36,014 nucleotides of DNA from Pseudomonadota bacterium. GTDB lineage: Bacteria; Pseudomonadota; Alphaproteobacteria; Caulobacterales; Caulobacteraceae. Where the stretch lies: assembly GCA_023390245.1 (NCBI GenBank), contig JAEWDF010000044.1:1-36014 (forward strand), given 5' to 3'. The notes under the pieces were generated by a model, which saw only the letters and a program-made list of their open reading frames with translations, was not told the origin of the DNA and did no database searches. Numbering within the stretch: position 1 is the first letter of the stretch; each line of letters starts with the position of its first letter. Made by a program: the position numbers and the translations under genes. Positions 13,564 through 21,311 of the stretch are shown piece after piece.

Positions 13564-15057
13564 TCAGAGACCCAGCCGCGCCTTCAGGATGTCGTTGACG
13601 GCGGCCGGATTGGCCTTGCCGCCGGTCGCCTTCATCACCTGGCCGACGAACCAGCCGATGGCCTGGGGCTTCTCGGCCACCGCCGCCGCCTTGTCCGGAT
13701 TGGCGGCGATGATCTCGTCCACCGCCTTCTCGATCGCGCCAGTGTCGGTGACCTGTTTCAGGCCGTGCTTTTCCACCACTTCGGCCGGCGAGCCCTCGCC
13801 GTTCCAGACGTGGTCGAACACCTCCTTGGCGATCTTGGAGGAGATGACCCCCTCCTCGATCAACTGGACCAGTTCGGCGACATGGGCCGGCGGCAGCGGG
13901 TTCTCGCTGAAGTCCCTGCCGTCGGCGGCCAGGCGGGCCGACACCTCGTTCGTCACCCAGTTCGACACCAGCTTGGCGTCGCGCCCCTTGGCGGCGGCCT
14001 CGAAATAATCGGCCTTGGCCTGCTCGGAGATCAGCACGCCGGCGTCGTACTGCGACAGGCCGTAGTCGGCCATGAAGCGGCGGCGCTTGTCGTCCGGCAG
14101 TTCCGGCAGCGACGCCTTGATCTCGTCGATCCAGGCCTGCTCGATCTCCAGCGGCAGCAGGTCGGGGTCGGGGAAGTAGCGATAGTCGTGCGCCTCCTCC
14201 TTGGACCGCATCGAGCGCGTCTCGCCCTTCACCGGGTCGAACAGGCGGGTTTCCTGGTCGATCTTTCCGCCATCCTCCAGGATCTCGATCTGCCGGCGCG
14301 CCTCATACTGGATCGCCTGAGAAATGAAGCGGAAGCTGTTGACGTTCTTGATCTCGCAGCGCGTGCCCAGGAAGCCGAAATCGCCGGTTTCCTTAAACTT
14401 GTCGTAGTTGCCGGCCGGGCAGACCGACACGTTCACGTCGGCACGCAGATTGCCCTTCTCCATGTCCCCGTCGCAGGTGCCCAGGTAGATCAGGATGGTG
14501 CGGATCTTCTTGACGTAGGCGACCGCCTCTTCCGGGCTGCGCAGGTCCGGCTTGGAGACGATCTCCATCAGCGCCGTGCCCGCCCGGTTCAGGTCGACAT
14601 AACTCTCGGTCGGCGACAGGTCGTGGATCAGCTTGCCCGCGTCCTGCTCCAGGTGCAGCCGCTCGATGCCGACGTTGAAGAAGCTTCCGTCCTCGGCCTC
14701 CACCTCGACCACGCCCTCGCCCACGATGGGGTGGTACAGCTGGCTGATCTGATAGCCGGTCGGCAGGTCGGGATAGAAGTAGTTCTTCCGGTCGAACTGG
14801 CTCTTCCTGTTGATCTGCGCGCGCAGGCCCAGGCCCGTGCGAACGGCCTGTTCGACGCAGAACCTGTTCAGCGTCGGCAGCATGCCGGGAAAGCCCGCGT
14901 CGACCAGCGACACCTGCTCGTTCGGGCCCGCGCCGAAGCCGACGGCGGCGCCGGAAAACAGCTTCGCCTTCGACGCCACCTGGGCATGGATCTCCAGCCC
15001 CATGACGATTTCCCAAGGGCCGGTGCGGCCCTGGATCAGCTTGGTGTTCTCGATCAT
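13564..15057 (-). CDS. gatB: Aspartyl/glutamyl-tRNA amidotransferase subunit B
   Basis: GatB activates Glu-tRNA(Gln) or Asp-tRNA(Asn) by ATP-dependent phosphorylation before GatA-supplied ammonia amidates it. The 497-residue length fits the family. It begins MIENTKLIQGRTGPWEIVMG; the conserved core includes GLEIHAQV near the N-terminus and PGMLPTLN and YYFPDPDLLP-like motifs further on. The C-terminal helical tail domain that grips tRNA ends with VGQVMKATGGKANP. The ATG at 15057 starts two bases after the gatA stop, indicating translational coupling; a GTG at 15069 inside gatA is a less likely alternative. It is the last gene of gatC-gatA-gatB and ends at a shared bidirectional terminator. 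Confidence 0.97.
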   Translation of the reverse strand: MIENTKLIQGRTGPWEIVMGLEIHAQVASKAKLFSGAAVGFGAGPNEQVSLVDAGFPGMLPTLNRFCVEQAVRTGLGLRAQINRKSQFDRKNYFYPDLPTGYQISQLYHPIVGEGVVEVEAEDGSFFNVGIERLHLEQDAGKLIHDLSPTESYVDLNRAGTALMEIVSKPDLRSPEEAVAYVKKIRTILIYLGTCDGDMEKGNLRADVNVSVCPAGNYDKFKETGDFGFLGTRCEIKNVNSFRFISQAIQYEARRQIEILEDGGKIDQETRLFDPVKGETRSMRSKEEAHDYRYFPDPDLLPLEIEQAWIDEIKASLPELPDDKRRRFMADYGLSQYDAGVLISEQAKADYFEAAAKGRDAKLVSNWVTNEVSARLAADGRDFSENPLPPAHVAELVQLIEEGVISSKIAKEVFDHVWNGEGSPAEVVEKHGLKQVTDTGAIEKAVDEIIAANPDKAAAVAEKPQAIGWFVGQVMKATGGKANPAAVNDILKARLGL

Positions 15058-15059
15058 GC

Positions 15060-16538
15060 TCACCACCACTTCTCCGGCTTGGCCGCAAAGCCCGCCGCGT
15101 CTTCCAGCGCCTTGCCGACGCGGAACACCGTCGCCTCGTCCAGCGCCTTGCCGATAACCTGAAGGCCCAGCGGCAGGCCGCCCGCGTCCACGCCCGCCGG
15201 CACCGAGATGCCCGGCAGGCCCGCCAGGTTGGCCGTCACCGTGAAGACGTCGTTCAGATACATCGTCACCGGGTCGATCTGCTTGTCGCCCAGGGCGAAG
15301 GCGGCCGATGGCGTCGACGGGGTCAGGATGGCGTCCACCTGGCCCCAGACCTTGTCGAAATCCTCAGCGATCCGGCGACGCACCTTCAGGGCGCGGACGT
15401 AATAGGCGTCATAGAAGCCGGCCGACAGCACATAGGCCCCGATGGTCAGGCGGCGCTGGACCTCCTTGCCGAAGCCTTCCGCCCGGCTGGTTTCATAGAG
15501 GTCCGTCAGCGACTTCGCCTCGCCGGCCCGATGGCCGAACCGCATGCCGTCATACCGCGCCAGGTTCGACGACGCCTCGGCCGGGGCCACGATGTAATAG
15601 GTCGGCAGGGCGTATTTGGTGTGCGGCAGGCTGATGTCGACGATCTCGCAGCCGGCGGCCTTCAGCCATTCGACGCCCTGGTCCCACAGCGCCTGAATCT
15701 CGGCCGGCATGCCGTCCACGACGTATTCGCGCGGCACGCCGATGCGCAGACCCTTGACCGACTGGCCGACCGACTGGCTCCAGTCCGGCGTCTCCACGTC
15801 CAAGCTGGTCGAATCCTTCGGGTCGAACGAGCACATGGACTTCAGCAGCAGGGCCGCGTCCTCGACCGTCTTGGTGATCGGGCCCGCCTGGTCCAACGAA
15901 CTGGCGAAGGCCACCATGCCGAACCGGCTGGCGCGGCCATAGGTCGGCTTGATCCCGACCGTGCCGGTGAAGGCGGCGGGCTGGCGGATGGAGCCGCCGG
16001 TGTCCGACGCGGTGGCGGCCAGGCACAGGTCCCCAGCCACGGCGCTGGCCGAGCCGCCCGACGATCCGCCCGGCGTCAGTTCGGCGTTCGAGGCCTTGGA
16101 CTTCCACGGGTTCTTCACCGGACCGAAGGCGCTGGTCTCGTTGGACGAGCCCATGGCGAACTCGTCCATGTTCAGCTTGCCCAGCATCACCGCCCCGTCG
16201 CGCCACAGGTTGGCGGTGACGGTCGATTCATACGGCGGGACGAAGCCGCGCAGCATGTTCGATCCGGCCGTCGTCTGCACGCCGTCGGTGCAGAACAGGT
16301 CCTTGATCCCCAGCGGCGCGCCTTCCAGCGCCCCGCCCTGCCCCGCCGCCAGACGCGCGTCGGCGGCCTTGGCCATGTCCAGCGCCTTGTCCGCCGTCAC
16401 GACGACATAGGCGTTCAGCGCGGGGTTGGCGGCCTCGATGGTGGTCAGGAAGGCCTGGGTGATCTCGGTCGAGGTGAATTCCTTGGCCTTCAGGCCGTCG
16501 ACGGCGGCCTTCAGGGTCAGCTTGGTCAGATCGGTCAT
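15060..16538 (-). CDS. gatA: Aspartyl/glutamyl-tRNA amidotransferase subunit A
   Basis: The glutaminase subunit: it hydrolyses glutamine and channels ammonia to GatB. The 492-residue amidase-signature protein has the Ser-cisSer-Lys triad visible as Lys79 (APLGIKD), Ser160 in GGSSGGS, and nucleophile Ser183 in DTGGSIRQP. Length and motif spacing are normal for GatA. It begins three bases after the gatC stop and is followed closely by gatB. In alphaproteobacteria the GatCAB complex makes Gln-tRNA(Gln) and often Asn-tRNA(Asn), so it is probably essential. Confidence 0.98.
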   Translation of the reverse strand: MTDLTKLTLKAAVDGLKAKEFTSTEITQAFLTTIEAANPALNAYVVVTADKALDMAKAADARLAAGQGGALEGAPLGIKDLFCTDGVQTTAGSNMLRGFVPPYESTVTANLWRDGAVMLGKLNMDEFAMGSSNETSAFGPVKNPWKSKASNAELTPGGSSGGSASAVAGDLCLAATASDTGGSIRQPAAFTGTVGIKPTYGRASRFGMVAFASSLDQAGPITKTVEDAALLLKSMCSFDPKDSTSLDVETPDWSQSVGQSVKGLRIGVPREYVVDGMPAEIQALWDQGVEWLKAAGCEIVDISLPHTKYALPTYYIVAPAEASSNLARYDGMRFGHRAGEAKSLTDLYETSRAEGFGKEVQRRLTIGAYVLSAGFYDAYYVRALKVRRRIAEDFDKVWGQVDAILTPSTPSAAFALGDKQIDPVTMYLNDVFTVTANLAGLPGISVPAGVDAGGLPLGLQVIGKALDEATVFRVGKALEDAAGFAAKPEKWW

Positions 16539-16541
16539 GGC

Positions 16542-16829
16542 TTATTCGACCACCTTGGGCACGACGAAGAAGCCGTCGGCGGACTTGGGCGCGTTGGACA
16601 GGACGTCGGCGATCTTGTCGCCGTCGGTCACCACGTCGTCGCGCAGGCGCAAGGGCTGGGCGACGTTCGAGGTCATGGGCTCGACGCCATCGACATCCAC
16701 CTGGTTCAACTGCTCGATCCACTGCAGGATGCCGTTCAGCTCCTGGGCCAGCGGCTCCAGCCGATCCTCGGGGGTCTTGATGCGGGCGAGATGCGCCACC
16801 TTGCGCACCGTCGCGGCGTCGATGGCCAT
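16542..16829 (-). CDS. gatC: Aspartyl/glutamyl-tRNA amidotransferase subunit C
   Basis: A small (95-residue) chaperone-like subunit that wraps around the GatA-GatB interface. It begins MAIDAATVRKVAHLARI, the usual GatC first helix, and ends with APKSADGFFVVPKVVE, the conserved C-terminal strand. The ATG at 16829 has GGAGGG six to seven bases upstream, which decides it over a start six codons earlier. It is the first gene of gatCAB and is preceded by 84 bp with no obvious terminator after the upstream lipoprotein gene on the same strand. Confidence 0.96.
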   Translation of the reverse strand: MAIDAATVRKVAHLARIKTPEDRLEPLAQELNGILQWIEQLNQVDVDGVEPMTSNVAQPLRLRDDVVTDGDKIADVLSNAPKSADGFFVVPKVVE

Positions 16830-16913
16830 GCGGCCCTCCAAACACACGAAAAGTGAAAGTCGAAGGGGCCGGATTAGCCGTCCGGACGGGGATTCACAAG
16901 GCGGCGCGGCGCC

Positions 16914-17528
16914 TCAGGAGCAGCCTTCGACCAGTTGGATCGACGGGTCGCCGGCGTGGATCATCATGACCTTGCCGTCGCTTCCGACCTCATAGCGGAC
17001 GCCGCGCGCCGCCGGGTCGGTGACGTACTGGGTCGAACCGCCGCTGGTCCAGGCGAACAGGTCTTCGGCCGGCGGCGACTGGTACTTGTGCGGCTGGGCG
17101 ATGATTGCGCCACCGTAGGCCTGCTTGATCGCCAGCGCGCTGTCGCCCAGGCCGAAGCCGCGGTCCGTCTTCACCGCCGCGTCGCGCATCAGGGTGATGC
17201 GCGTCAGCCGGCCGTTCTGGATCATGACGCTGACGCCGGTCGGGGCCTTGGCCGGATGGAAGTCCTCGCAGCTTTCCGGATCGGGGCCGCCGACGGCGTT
17301 CGGCGCGGCGTCCGCGCCCCAGGCGGCCATCACGTCGGCCCGGCTCATGCCGATGCGGACCGGCCCCAGCCCCTCCGAGGTCAGCACATTGGGGTCCGCC
17401 GCCGGCGGCGCGGCCGCCACCGGCGGATTGACGCCGGCGGCGGGCGGCTCGGCGACGGTGTCGTCGCGGCGCTCACACGCGGCCAGGGTCGAAAGGGCCA
17501 GCAGGCCGACGGCGGCGAAACGGATCAT
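16914..17528 (-). CDS. Putative lipoprotein, function unknown
   Basis: A 204-residue predicted lipoprotein. The signal is MIRFAAVGLLALSTLAAC, with lipobox LAAC. A Pro/Ala-rich linker follows, and then a globular domain opening with GLGPVRIGMSRADVMAAWG. That GxGPxxIGMxxxxV pattern recurs in many small bacterial lipoproteins of unknown role. Two cysteines (in ESCEDF and the C-terminal EGCS) could form a disulfide. The ATG at 17528 puts the signal sequence at the N-terminus and has GGAGA upstream; a longer frame from 17612 would hide it. It may be read through into gatC, since both lie on the minus strand 84 bp apart. Confidence 0.7.
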   Translation of the reverse strand: MIRFAAVGLLALSTLAACERRDDTVAEPPAAGVNPPVAAAPPAADPNVLTSEGLGPVRIGMSRADVMAAWGADAAPNAVGGPDPESCEDFHPAKAPTGVSVMIQNGRLTRITLMRDAAVKTDRGFGLGDSALAIKQAYGGAIIAQPHKYQSPPAEDLFAWTSGGSTQYVTDPAARGVRYEVGSDGKVMMIHAGDPSIQLVEGCS

Positions 17529-17570
17529 GGGCGGCGGTCTCCGACAAAGCTTCGCCGCACAGAACGCACG

Positions 17571-17599
17571 AAAACGGCGCGCGGACCACCGCGCGCCGT
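17571..17599 (-). terminator. Rho-independent terminator after rpmF
   Basis: A perfect 11-bp GC-rich stem (acggcgcgcgg with ccgcgcgccgt) and a four-base loop, read on the minus strand, is followed by four T. It lies 44 bases after the rpmF stop and upstream of the lipoprotein gene. Confidence 0.8.
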
Positions 17600-17642
17600 C
17601 AAAAATCGTCACCCGGCCGACGCCGGACGGACCGGAAAGACC

Positions 17643-17825
17643 TCAGTCTTCCTTTTGCGTCAGGACCTGGCGGCCCTTGTACATGCCGGTCTTCAGGTCG
17701 ATGTGGTGCGGACGGCGCAGTTCGCCGGTGTCTTTGTCCTCGACATAGACGTTCGAGCCCAGGGCGTCGTGAGCGCGGCGCATGTTGCGGCGCGAGGGGG
17801 ATACTTTTCGCTTCGGAACGGCCAT
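17643..17825 (-). CDS. rpmF: 50S ribosomal protein L32
   Basis: Large-subunit ribosomal protein L32, 60 residues, starting MAVPKRKVSPSRRNMRRAHD, which is the standard L32 opening, and basic throughout its first half. The C-terminal part (HHIDLKTGMYKGRQVL) is the usual alphaproteobacterial form without zinc-binding cysteines. The ATG at 17825 gives the family length; the frame is open further upstream but carries no L32 sequence there. The gene is alone here, not followed by plsX-fabH as in many bacteria, and is bounded by its own terminator. Confidence 0.97.
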   Translation of the reverse strand: MAVPKRKVSPSRRNMRRAHDALGSNVYVEDKDTGELRRPHHIDLKTGMYKGRQVLTQKED

Positions 17826-18032
17826 GTCCGTCTCAATCTCTTGGTCGGGCGCCCGCTCGGGAGCGCAAAAACAGAAGCGGCGGCCGAATCCGAGGCCGCC
17901 ACGTGAGCGCGGGCTTATGCATGAACCCCGCGTGGATTTCAAGTCGCGCCGCGACAATCCGACCGCATCGCGCGCTGGCGATCTCCGGCGTCCTGCGTCA
18001 TGGTCCTGACACCGATGTCATGGGAGGATGAG

Positions 18033-18995
18033 ATGCGCGTATTCAGCATGGCGGCCCTGGCCGCGGGACTGATGGTCGTCGGCGCGGGCGCCGATGCGGC
18101 CTGGGCCCAGGCCGGCGTCACCGTCCTGCCGCTGCCGGATGCGGCGGCCTATCCCGAAGGCGTGACGGTCGATCCCTCGACCGGCGCGATCTACACGGCC
18201 AGCGCCAACACCGGCGTCGTAGTGCGGGTGGACGCCGACAGCGGCGCCGCGACCATCGTCGGCGACCCCCTGGGCAAGGCGGACGCCGGCGGACCGCCGA
18301 CATCCATGACCCTGGGCCTGAAGGCCGACGGCGAAGGACGGCTGTGGGTCGCGGGCGGACGCAGCGGGACCATGCATGTGGTCGACATCGCCACCGGCCG
18401 CCTTCTGGCCCGCTTCACCACGCCCGAAGGCCGCTGGCTGATCAACGATGTGGCCCTGACCCAGGACGCCGCCTATTTCACCGACACCCTGCGCCCGGTG
18501 ATGTGGCGCGTGCCGCGCGACGCCGTGCAGGACGCCGCGCTGGAGCCGTGGCTGTCTTTCGAGGGCACGCCGCTGGAATACGGAGAGGATTCGAACCTCA
18601 ACGGCGTCGTCGCCACGCCGGACGGCCGCCATCTGATCGCGATCCACATGAAGGCGGGCCGGCTGTTCCGCATCGATACGCAGACGAAGGCGGTCGCGGC
18701 CATCGACACCGGCGACGCGGCGCTGGACGGCGGCGACGGCCTGGCGCTGAAGGACAACCGGCTGTTCGTGGTGCGCCAGTGGACGGGGGACATCGTGGCC
18801 CTGGACTTGTCGGACGACCTCTCGTCCGCGACCGAGGTGAAGCGCATCAAACCGGCGGAGCTGGCCTGGCCCGCCACGGCGGCGATCCGGGGCGACCGGC
18901 TCATCGTGGCCAACACCCAGTTCAACCGGCGCGAGGCCGGCGATCCGGTGCTGCCCTTCAGCCTGACCTCGATCCCGCTGTCGGCGTTCGACTAA
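18033..18995 (+). CDS. Secreted SMP-30/gluconolactonase/LRE-like beta-propeller protein
   Basis: A 320-residue exported protein. The signal peptide is MRVFSMAALAAGLMVVGAGA with AWAQAG at the likely cleavage site. The rest shows repeated beta-propeller blades with the PEGVTVDPSTGAIYTAS and DGEGRLWVAGG pattern of the SMP-30/strictosidine-synthase-like superfamily. Members bind a metal at the propeller centre and include lactonases, but many are uncharacterised; the substrate is unknown here. The ATG at 18033 has GGGAGG at good spacing; upstream ATGs at 18000 and 18018 lack it. It converges on the acetyltransferase operon across palindromic repeat copy 2. Confidence 0.78.
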   Translation: MRVFSMAALAAGLMVVGAGADAAWAQAGVTVLPLPDAAAYPEGVTVDPSTGAIYTASANTGVVVRVDADSGAATIVGDPLGKADAGGPPTSMTLGLKADGEGRLWVAGGRSGTMHVVDIATGRLLARFTTPEGRWLINDVALTQDAAYFTDTLRPVMWRVPRDAVQDAALEPWLSFEGTPLEYGEDSNLNGVVATPDGRHLIAIHMKAGRLFRIDTQTKAVAAIDTGDAALDGGDGLALKDNRLFVVRQWTGDIVALDLSDDLSSATEVKRIKPAELAWPATAAIRGDRLIVANTQFNRREAGDPVLPFSLTSIPLSAFD

Positions 18996-19030
18996 GGCCA
19001 GTCGACATTCAGGTCCCACGCTTCCGACAT

Positions 19031-19159
19031 TGTCCTTCCGGGGCTGAGCGGAGCGAAGAGCCCGGAACCCAGGGGCCACGGGCGCGGATCGAACCACATC
19101 AAGGGCCGGAGTCGCCCTCCTGGGTTCCGGGTTCGTCCTGCGGACGCCCCGGAAAGACG
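19031..19159. repeat. Palindromic intergenic mosaic repeat, copy 2 (inverted orientation)
   Basis: This has the same nested structure as 6549-6676. The outer arms are tgtccttccggggc and gccccggaaagacg. The inner arms cccggaacccagg (19061-19073) and cctgggttccggg (19119-19131) are perfect complements. The left sub-hairpin is of the gagcggagcga type and the right of the gtcctgcggac type, the reverse of copy 1. It again lies between convergent genes. Confidence 0.85.
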
Positions 19160-19169
19160 TCCCCGAAAG

Positions 19170-19194
19170 CCGATCGCAGGCGAATGTCGATCGG
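19170..19194 (-). terminator. Weak hairpin terminator after the acetyltransferase gene
   Basis: Read on the minus strand, CCGATCG and CGATCGG form a perfect 7-bp stem around an 11-base loop just after the stop codon, followed by CTTTC. The T-run is short, so termination strength is doubtful. Its loop sequence recurs near 35110. Confidence 0.45.
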
Positions 19195-19196
19195 TC

Positions 19197-19742
19197 CTAG
19201 GCCAGTGTCTTCACCACCCGCGCCGGATTGCCGACCACCACCACGTCCGACGGCACATCCTTCGTCACCACCGATCCGGCGCCGATGACCGAGCGGTCGC
19301 CGATGGTCACCCCGGCCAGGACGATGGCGCCGCCGCCGATCCAGACATCGTCGCCGATGACGATGGGCCGCGCGGTTTCCTTGCCGCGCCGCGCGATCGC
19401 GTCCAGCGGATGTTCGGGCGTCAGCAACTGGACGCCCGGCCCGGCCTGGAAGTTGTCGCCGATACGGATTTCGGCGCAGTCCAGGAAGACGCAGTTGGCG
19501 TTGGCGAAGGCGTTGGCGCCCAGGTGGATGTTGACGCCGTAGTCGCAGAAGAAGCCCGGCATGATCACCGCCCCGCCGTCCGCCGCCTTGACCAGTTGGT
19601 TGACCAGGGCGCCGCGACGTTCGCGGTCCGGTTCGGCGTTGATGGCGACCGTCAGGGCCACGGCGCGCGCCCGGCCGTCGCGCAGGTCGGGATCGCCCGC
19701 ATCATAGGGCAGGCCCGCCAGCATCTTCTCGCGTTCGGTCAT
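19197..19742 (-). CDS. Sugar O-acetyltransferase (Maa/LacA family)
   Basis: A 181-residue hexapeptide-repeat (left-handed beta-helix) acetyltransferase that transfers acetyl from acetyl-CoA to a sugar hydroxyl. The N-terminal mac domain (MTEREKMLAGLPYDAGDPDL) and repeats such as IRIGDNFQAGPGVQLLTPEH and IGDDVWIGGGAIVLAGVTIG match maltose/galactoside O-acetyltransferases. The His in TPEHPLD corresponds to the catalytic base. The start ATG overlaps the stop of the oxidoreductase gene (ATGA), making it the last gene of a four-gene coupled operon beginning with lipA. The natural acceptor sugar is unknown; link to the polysaccharide genes elsewhere in the window is speculative. Confidence 0.9.
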   Translation of the reverse strand: MTEREKMLAGLPYDAGDPDLRDGRARAVALTVAINAEPDRERRGALVNQLVKAADGGAVIMPGFFCDYGVNIHLGANAFANANCVFLDCAEIRIGDNFQAGPGVQLLTPEHPLDAIARRGKETARPIVIGDDVWIGGGAIVLAGVTIGDRSVIGAGSVVTKDVPSDVVVVGNPARVVKTLA

Positions 19743-20854
19743 GCGGTCTCCGTCAGGGCGACGGCCACGGCCTCGCCGATGGCCAGGGAACTGGTCAGGC
19801 CCGGACTTTCTATGCCGAACAGGGCCATCAGCCCGTCGATGCCGTGGTGGTCGCGCCCGTGCAGCTGGAAGTCCGGCTGCGGCTCGCCCGGCCCATGCAG
19901 CTTGGGCCGGATGCCGGCGTAGTCGGGTGTCAGCGCCCCGTCCGGCAGGCCCGGCCAGAACCGGCGGATATAGCGTTCGAACTCGGCCGCCTTGTCCGGA
20001 TCGACCGAATAGTTCTCGGCCTCCACATAGGCCAGGTCGGGCCCGAACACCGCCTGGCCGCCCAGGTCCTTGCGGTAATGGGTGCCCAGCGCGCCGGGAA
20101 TCGGCGGCGGATAAATCAGACGGTCGAACGGCGCCTTTCCGACCAGGCGGAAATAGACGCCCTTGCCCAGGTGGCGCTTAGGGATGTCCTGCGGCGGATA
20201 GCCCGCAATCGCCCCGGCGACCGCTTGGGCCGACAGCCCCGGCGCAGTGACCAGAAGGCGGCTGGTGACGGTCATCGCCCCCTCGCCGCCCACGCGGACC
20301 GAAAAGCCGCCGCCCTTCAGCGGCTCTGAGCCCTCGAACGGCGCAGACGTCACCACCGACCCGCCCGCATCCTCGATCTCGCCCTGGAGGGCCAGCATGT
20401 AGCCGTGGCTGTCGAACACGCCGCTCTCCGGCGAAAGGATCGCCGCATGGGCGTTCAGCGCCGGCTCCAGCGCCCGCGCCTGGGCGCCGGTCAGGTGCTC
20501 CAGCCCCTCGACACCGTTGGCCGTCGCCTGCCGGAAGATGGCCTCGATGCGCTCGACCTCGGCCTCTTCGGTCGCCACGACCAGCTTGCCGCACTTCCAG
20601 GCCTCGACCTTGTGGCTGTCCAGGAAGGCGTAGAGGGCGCGCCGCCCCTCGACGCAGAATCGCGCCTTCAGCGAACCGATCGGATAGTAGAGGCCGCCGT
20701 GGATCACCTCGGAATTGCGCGAGGAGACGCCCTGGCCGATGTGGCCTTCCTTCTCCAGCACCAGGACCGTCAGGCCCCGCTTCGACAGCGCCCGGCCGCA
20801 GGCCAGGCCCACGGCCCCGGCGCCCACGACGGTCGCGTCGAAATCGAAGCTCAT
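19739..20854 (-). CDS. L-2-hydroxyglutarate oxidase-like FAD-dependent oxidoreductase
   Basis: A 371-residue DAO-fold flavoenzyme. The FAD-binding GxGxxG is seen in VVGAGAVGLACGRALSKRG at the N-terminus. SSRNSEVIHGGLYYP followed by GSLKARFCVEGR is the signature of the L-2-hydroxyglutarate dehydrogenase/LhgO family, which oxidises L-2-hydroxyglutarate to 2-oxoglutarate. The substrate is inferred from that signature, not proven. The ATG at 20854 overlaps the RatA-like gene stop (ATGA); GGAGGT lies about ten bases upstream. An in-frame GTG at 20866 sits on the Shine-Dalgarno and is unlikely. It is coupled again at its 3' end to the acetyltransferase. Confidence 0.85.
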   Translation of the reverse strand: MSFDFDATVVGAGAVGLACGRALSKRGLTVLVLEKEGHIGQGVSSRNSEVIHGGLYYPIGSLKARFCVEGRRALYAFLDSHKVEAWKCGKLVVATEEAEVERIEAIFRQATANGVEGLEHLTGAQARALEPALNAHAAILSPESGVFDSHGYMLALQGEIEDAGGSVVTSAPFEGSEPLKGGGFSVRVGGEGAMTVTSRLLVTAPGLSAQAVAGAIAGYPPQDIPKRHLGKGVYFRLVGKAPFDRLIYPPPIPGALGTHYRKDLGGQAVFGPDLAYVEAENYSVDPDKAAEFERYIRRFWPGLPDGALTPDYAGIRPKLHGPGEPQPDFQLHGRDHHGIDGLMALFGIESPGLTSSLAIGEAVAVALTETA

Positions 20855-21303
20855 TTCGCCCCGCACCTCCGCCTCGCCTCGGCCTCGAAACAGCCGATCA
20901 GCTTTTCCACCGCCCGGTCGAAGTTGGCCTGCAGCATCAGGTCCAGCATCTTCGACTTGAAGGCGAAGTCGATCATGAACTCCAGCCGCGTCCCTTCGGG
21001 GTGCGGAAAGAACTCCCAGCGGTTCTTCAGGTGCCGGAAAGGCCCGCGCAGCAGGCCGACCTCGACCTTGGGCGCATTGCGGTCGTGCCGCACCCAGGTC
21101 GAGAACCGTTCCTTCAACACCGCGAACCCGACGCCGGCCTCGGCGTCGATCACGGTCACGCCCTCGGCTTCGACCCGGTCGTTCCAGACCCGCATCGACG
21201 TGACCCAGGGAACGAAGTCCGGATAGGCGCGCACATCCGCCACCAGGTCGGCGAGCTGATCGGGCGCATACGGCAGGATGCGCGTGACGCGGTGGACGGC
21301 CAT
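20851..21303 (-). CDS. RatA/COQ10-like START-domain protein
   Basis: A 150-residue SRPBCC/START-fold protein of the COQ10/RatA family. Such proteins bind ubiquinone or related lipids and support respiratory function; the E. coli homologue was first named as a ribosome-association toxin, which is probably not its general role. Typical sequences are LADLVADVRAYPDFVPW, containing the family's V.d...YP.F.PW motif, and FKSKMLDLMLQANFDRAVEKL in the C-terminal helix. The start lies eight bases after the lipA stop and the end overlaps the next start by four bases. Linkage to lipA is common in alphaproteobacteria as far as I recall. Confidence 0.88.
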   Translation of the reverse strand: MAVHRVTRILPYAPDQLADLVADVRAYPDFVPWVTSMRVWNDRVEAEGVTVIDAEAGVGFAVLKERFSTWVRHDRNAPKVEVGLLRGPFRHLKNRWEFFPHPEGTRLEFMIDFAFKSKMLDLMLQANFDRAVEKLIGCFEAEARRRCGAK

Positions 21304-21311
21304 TCCGAAGC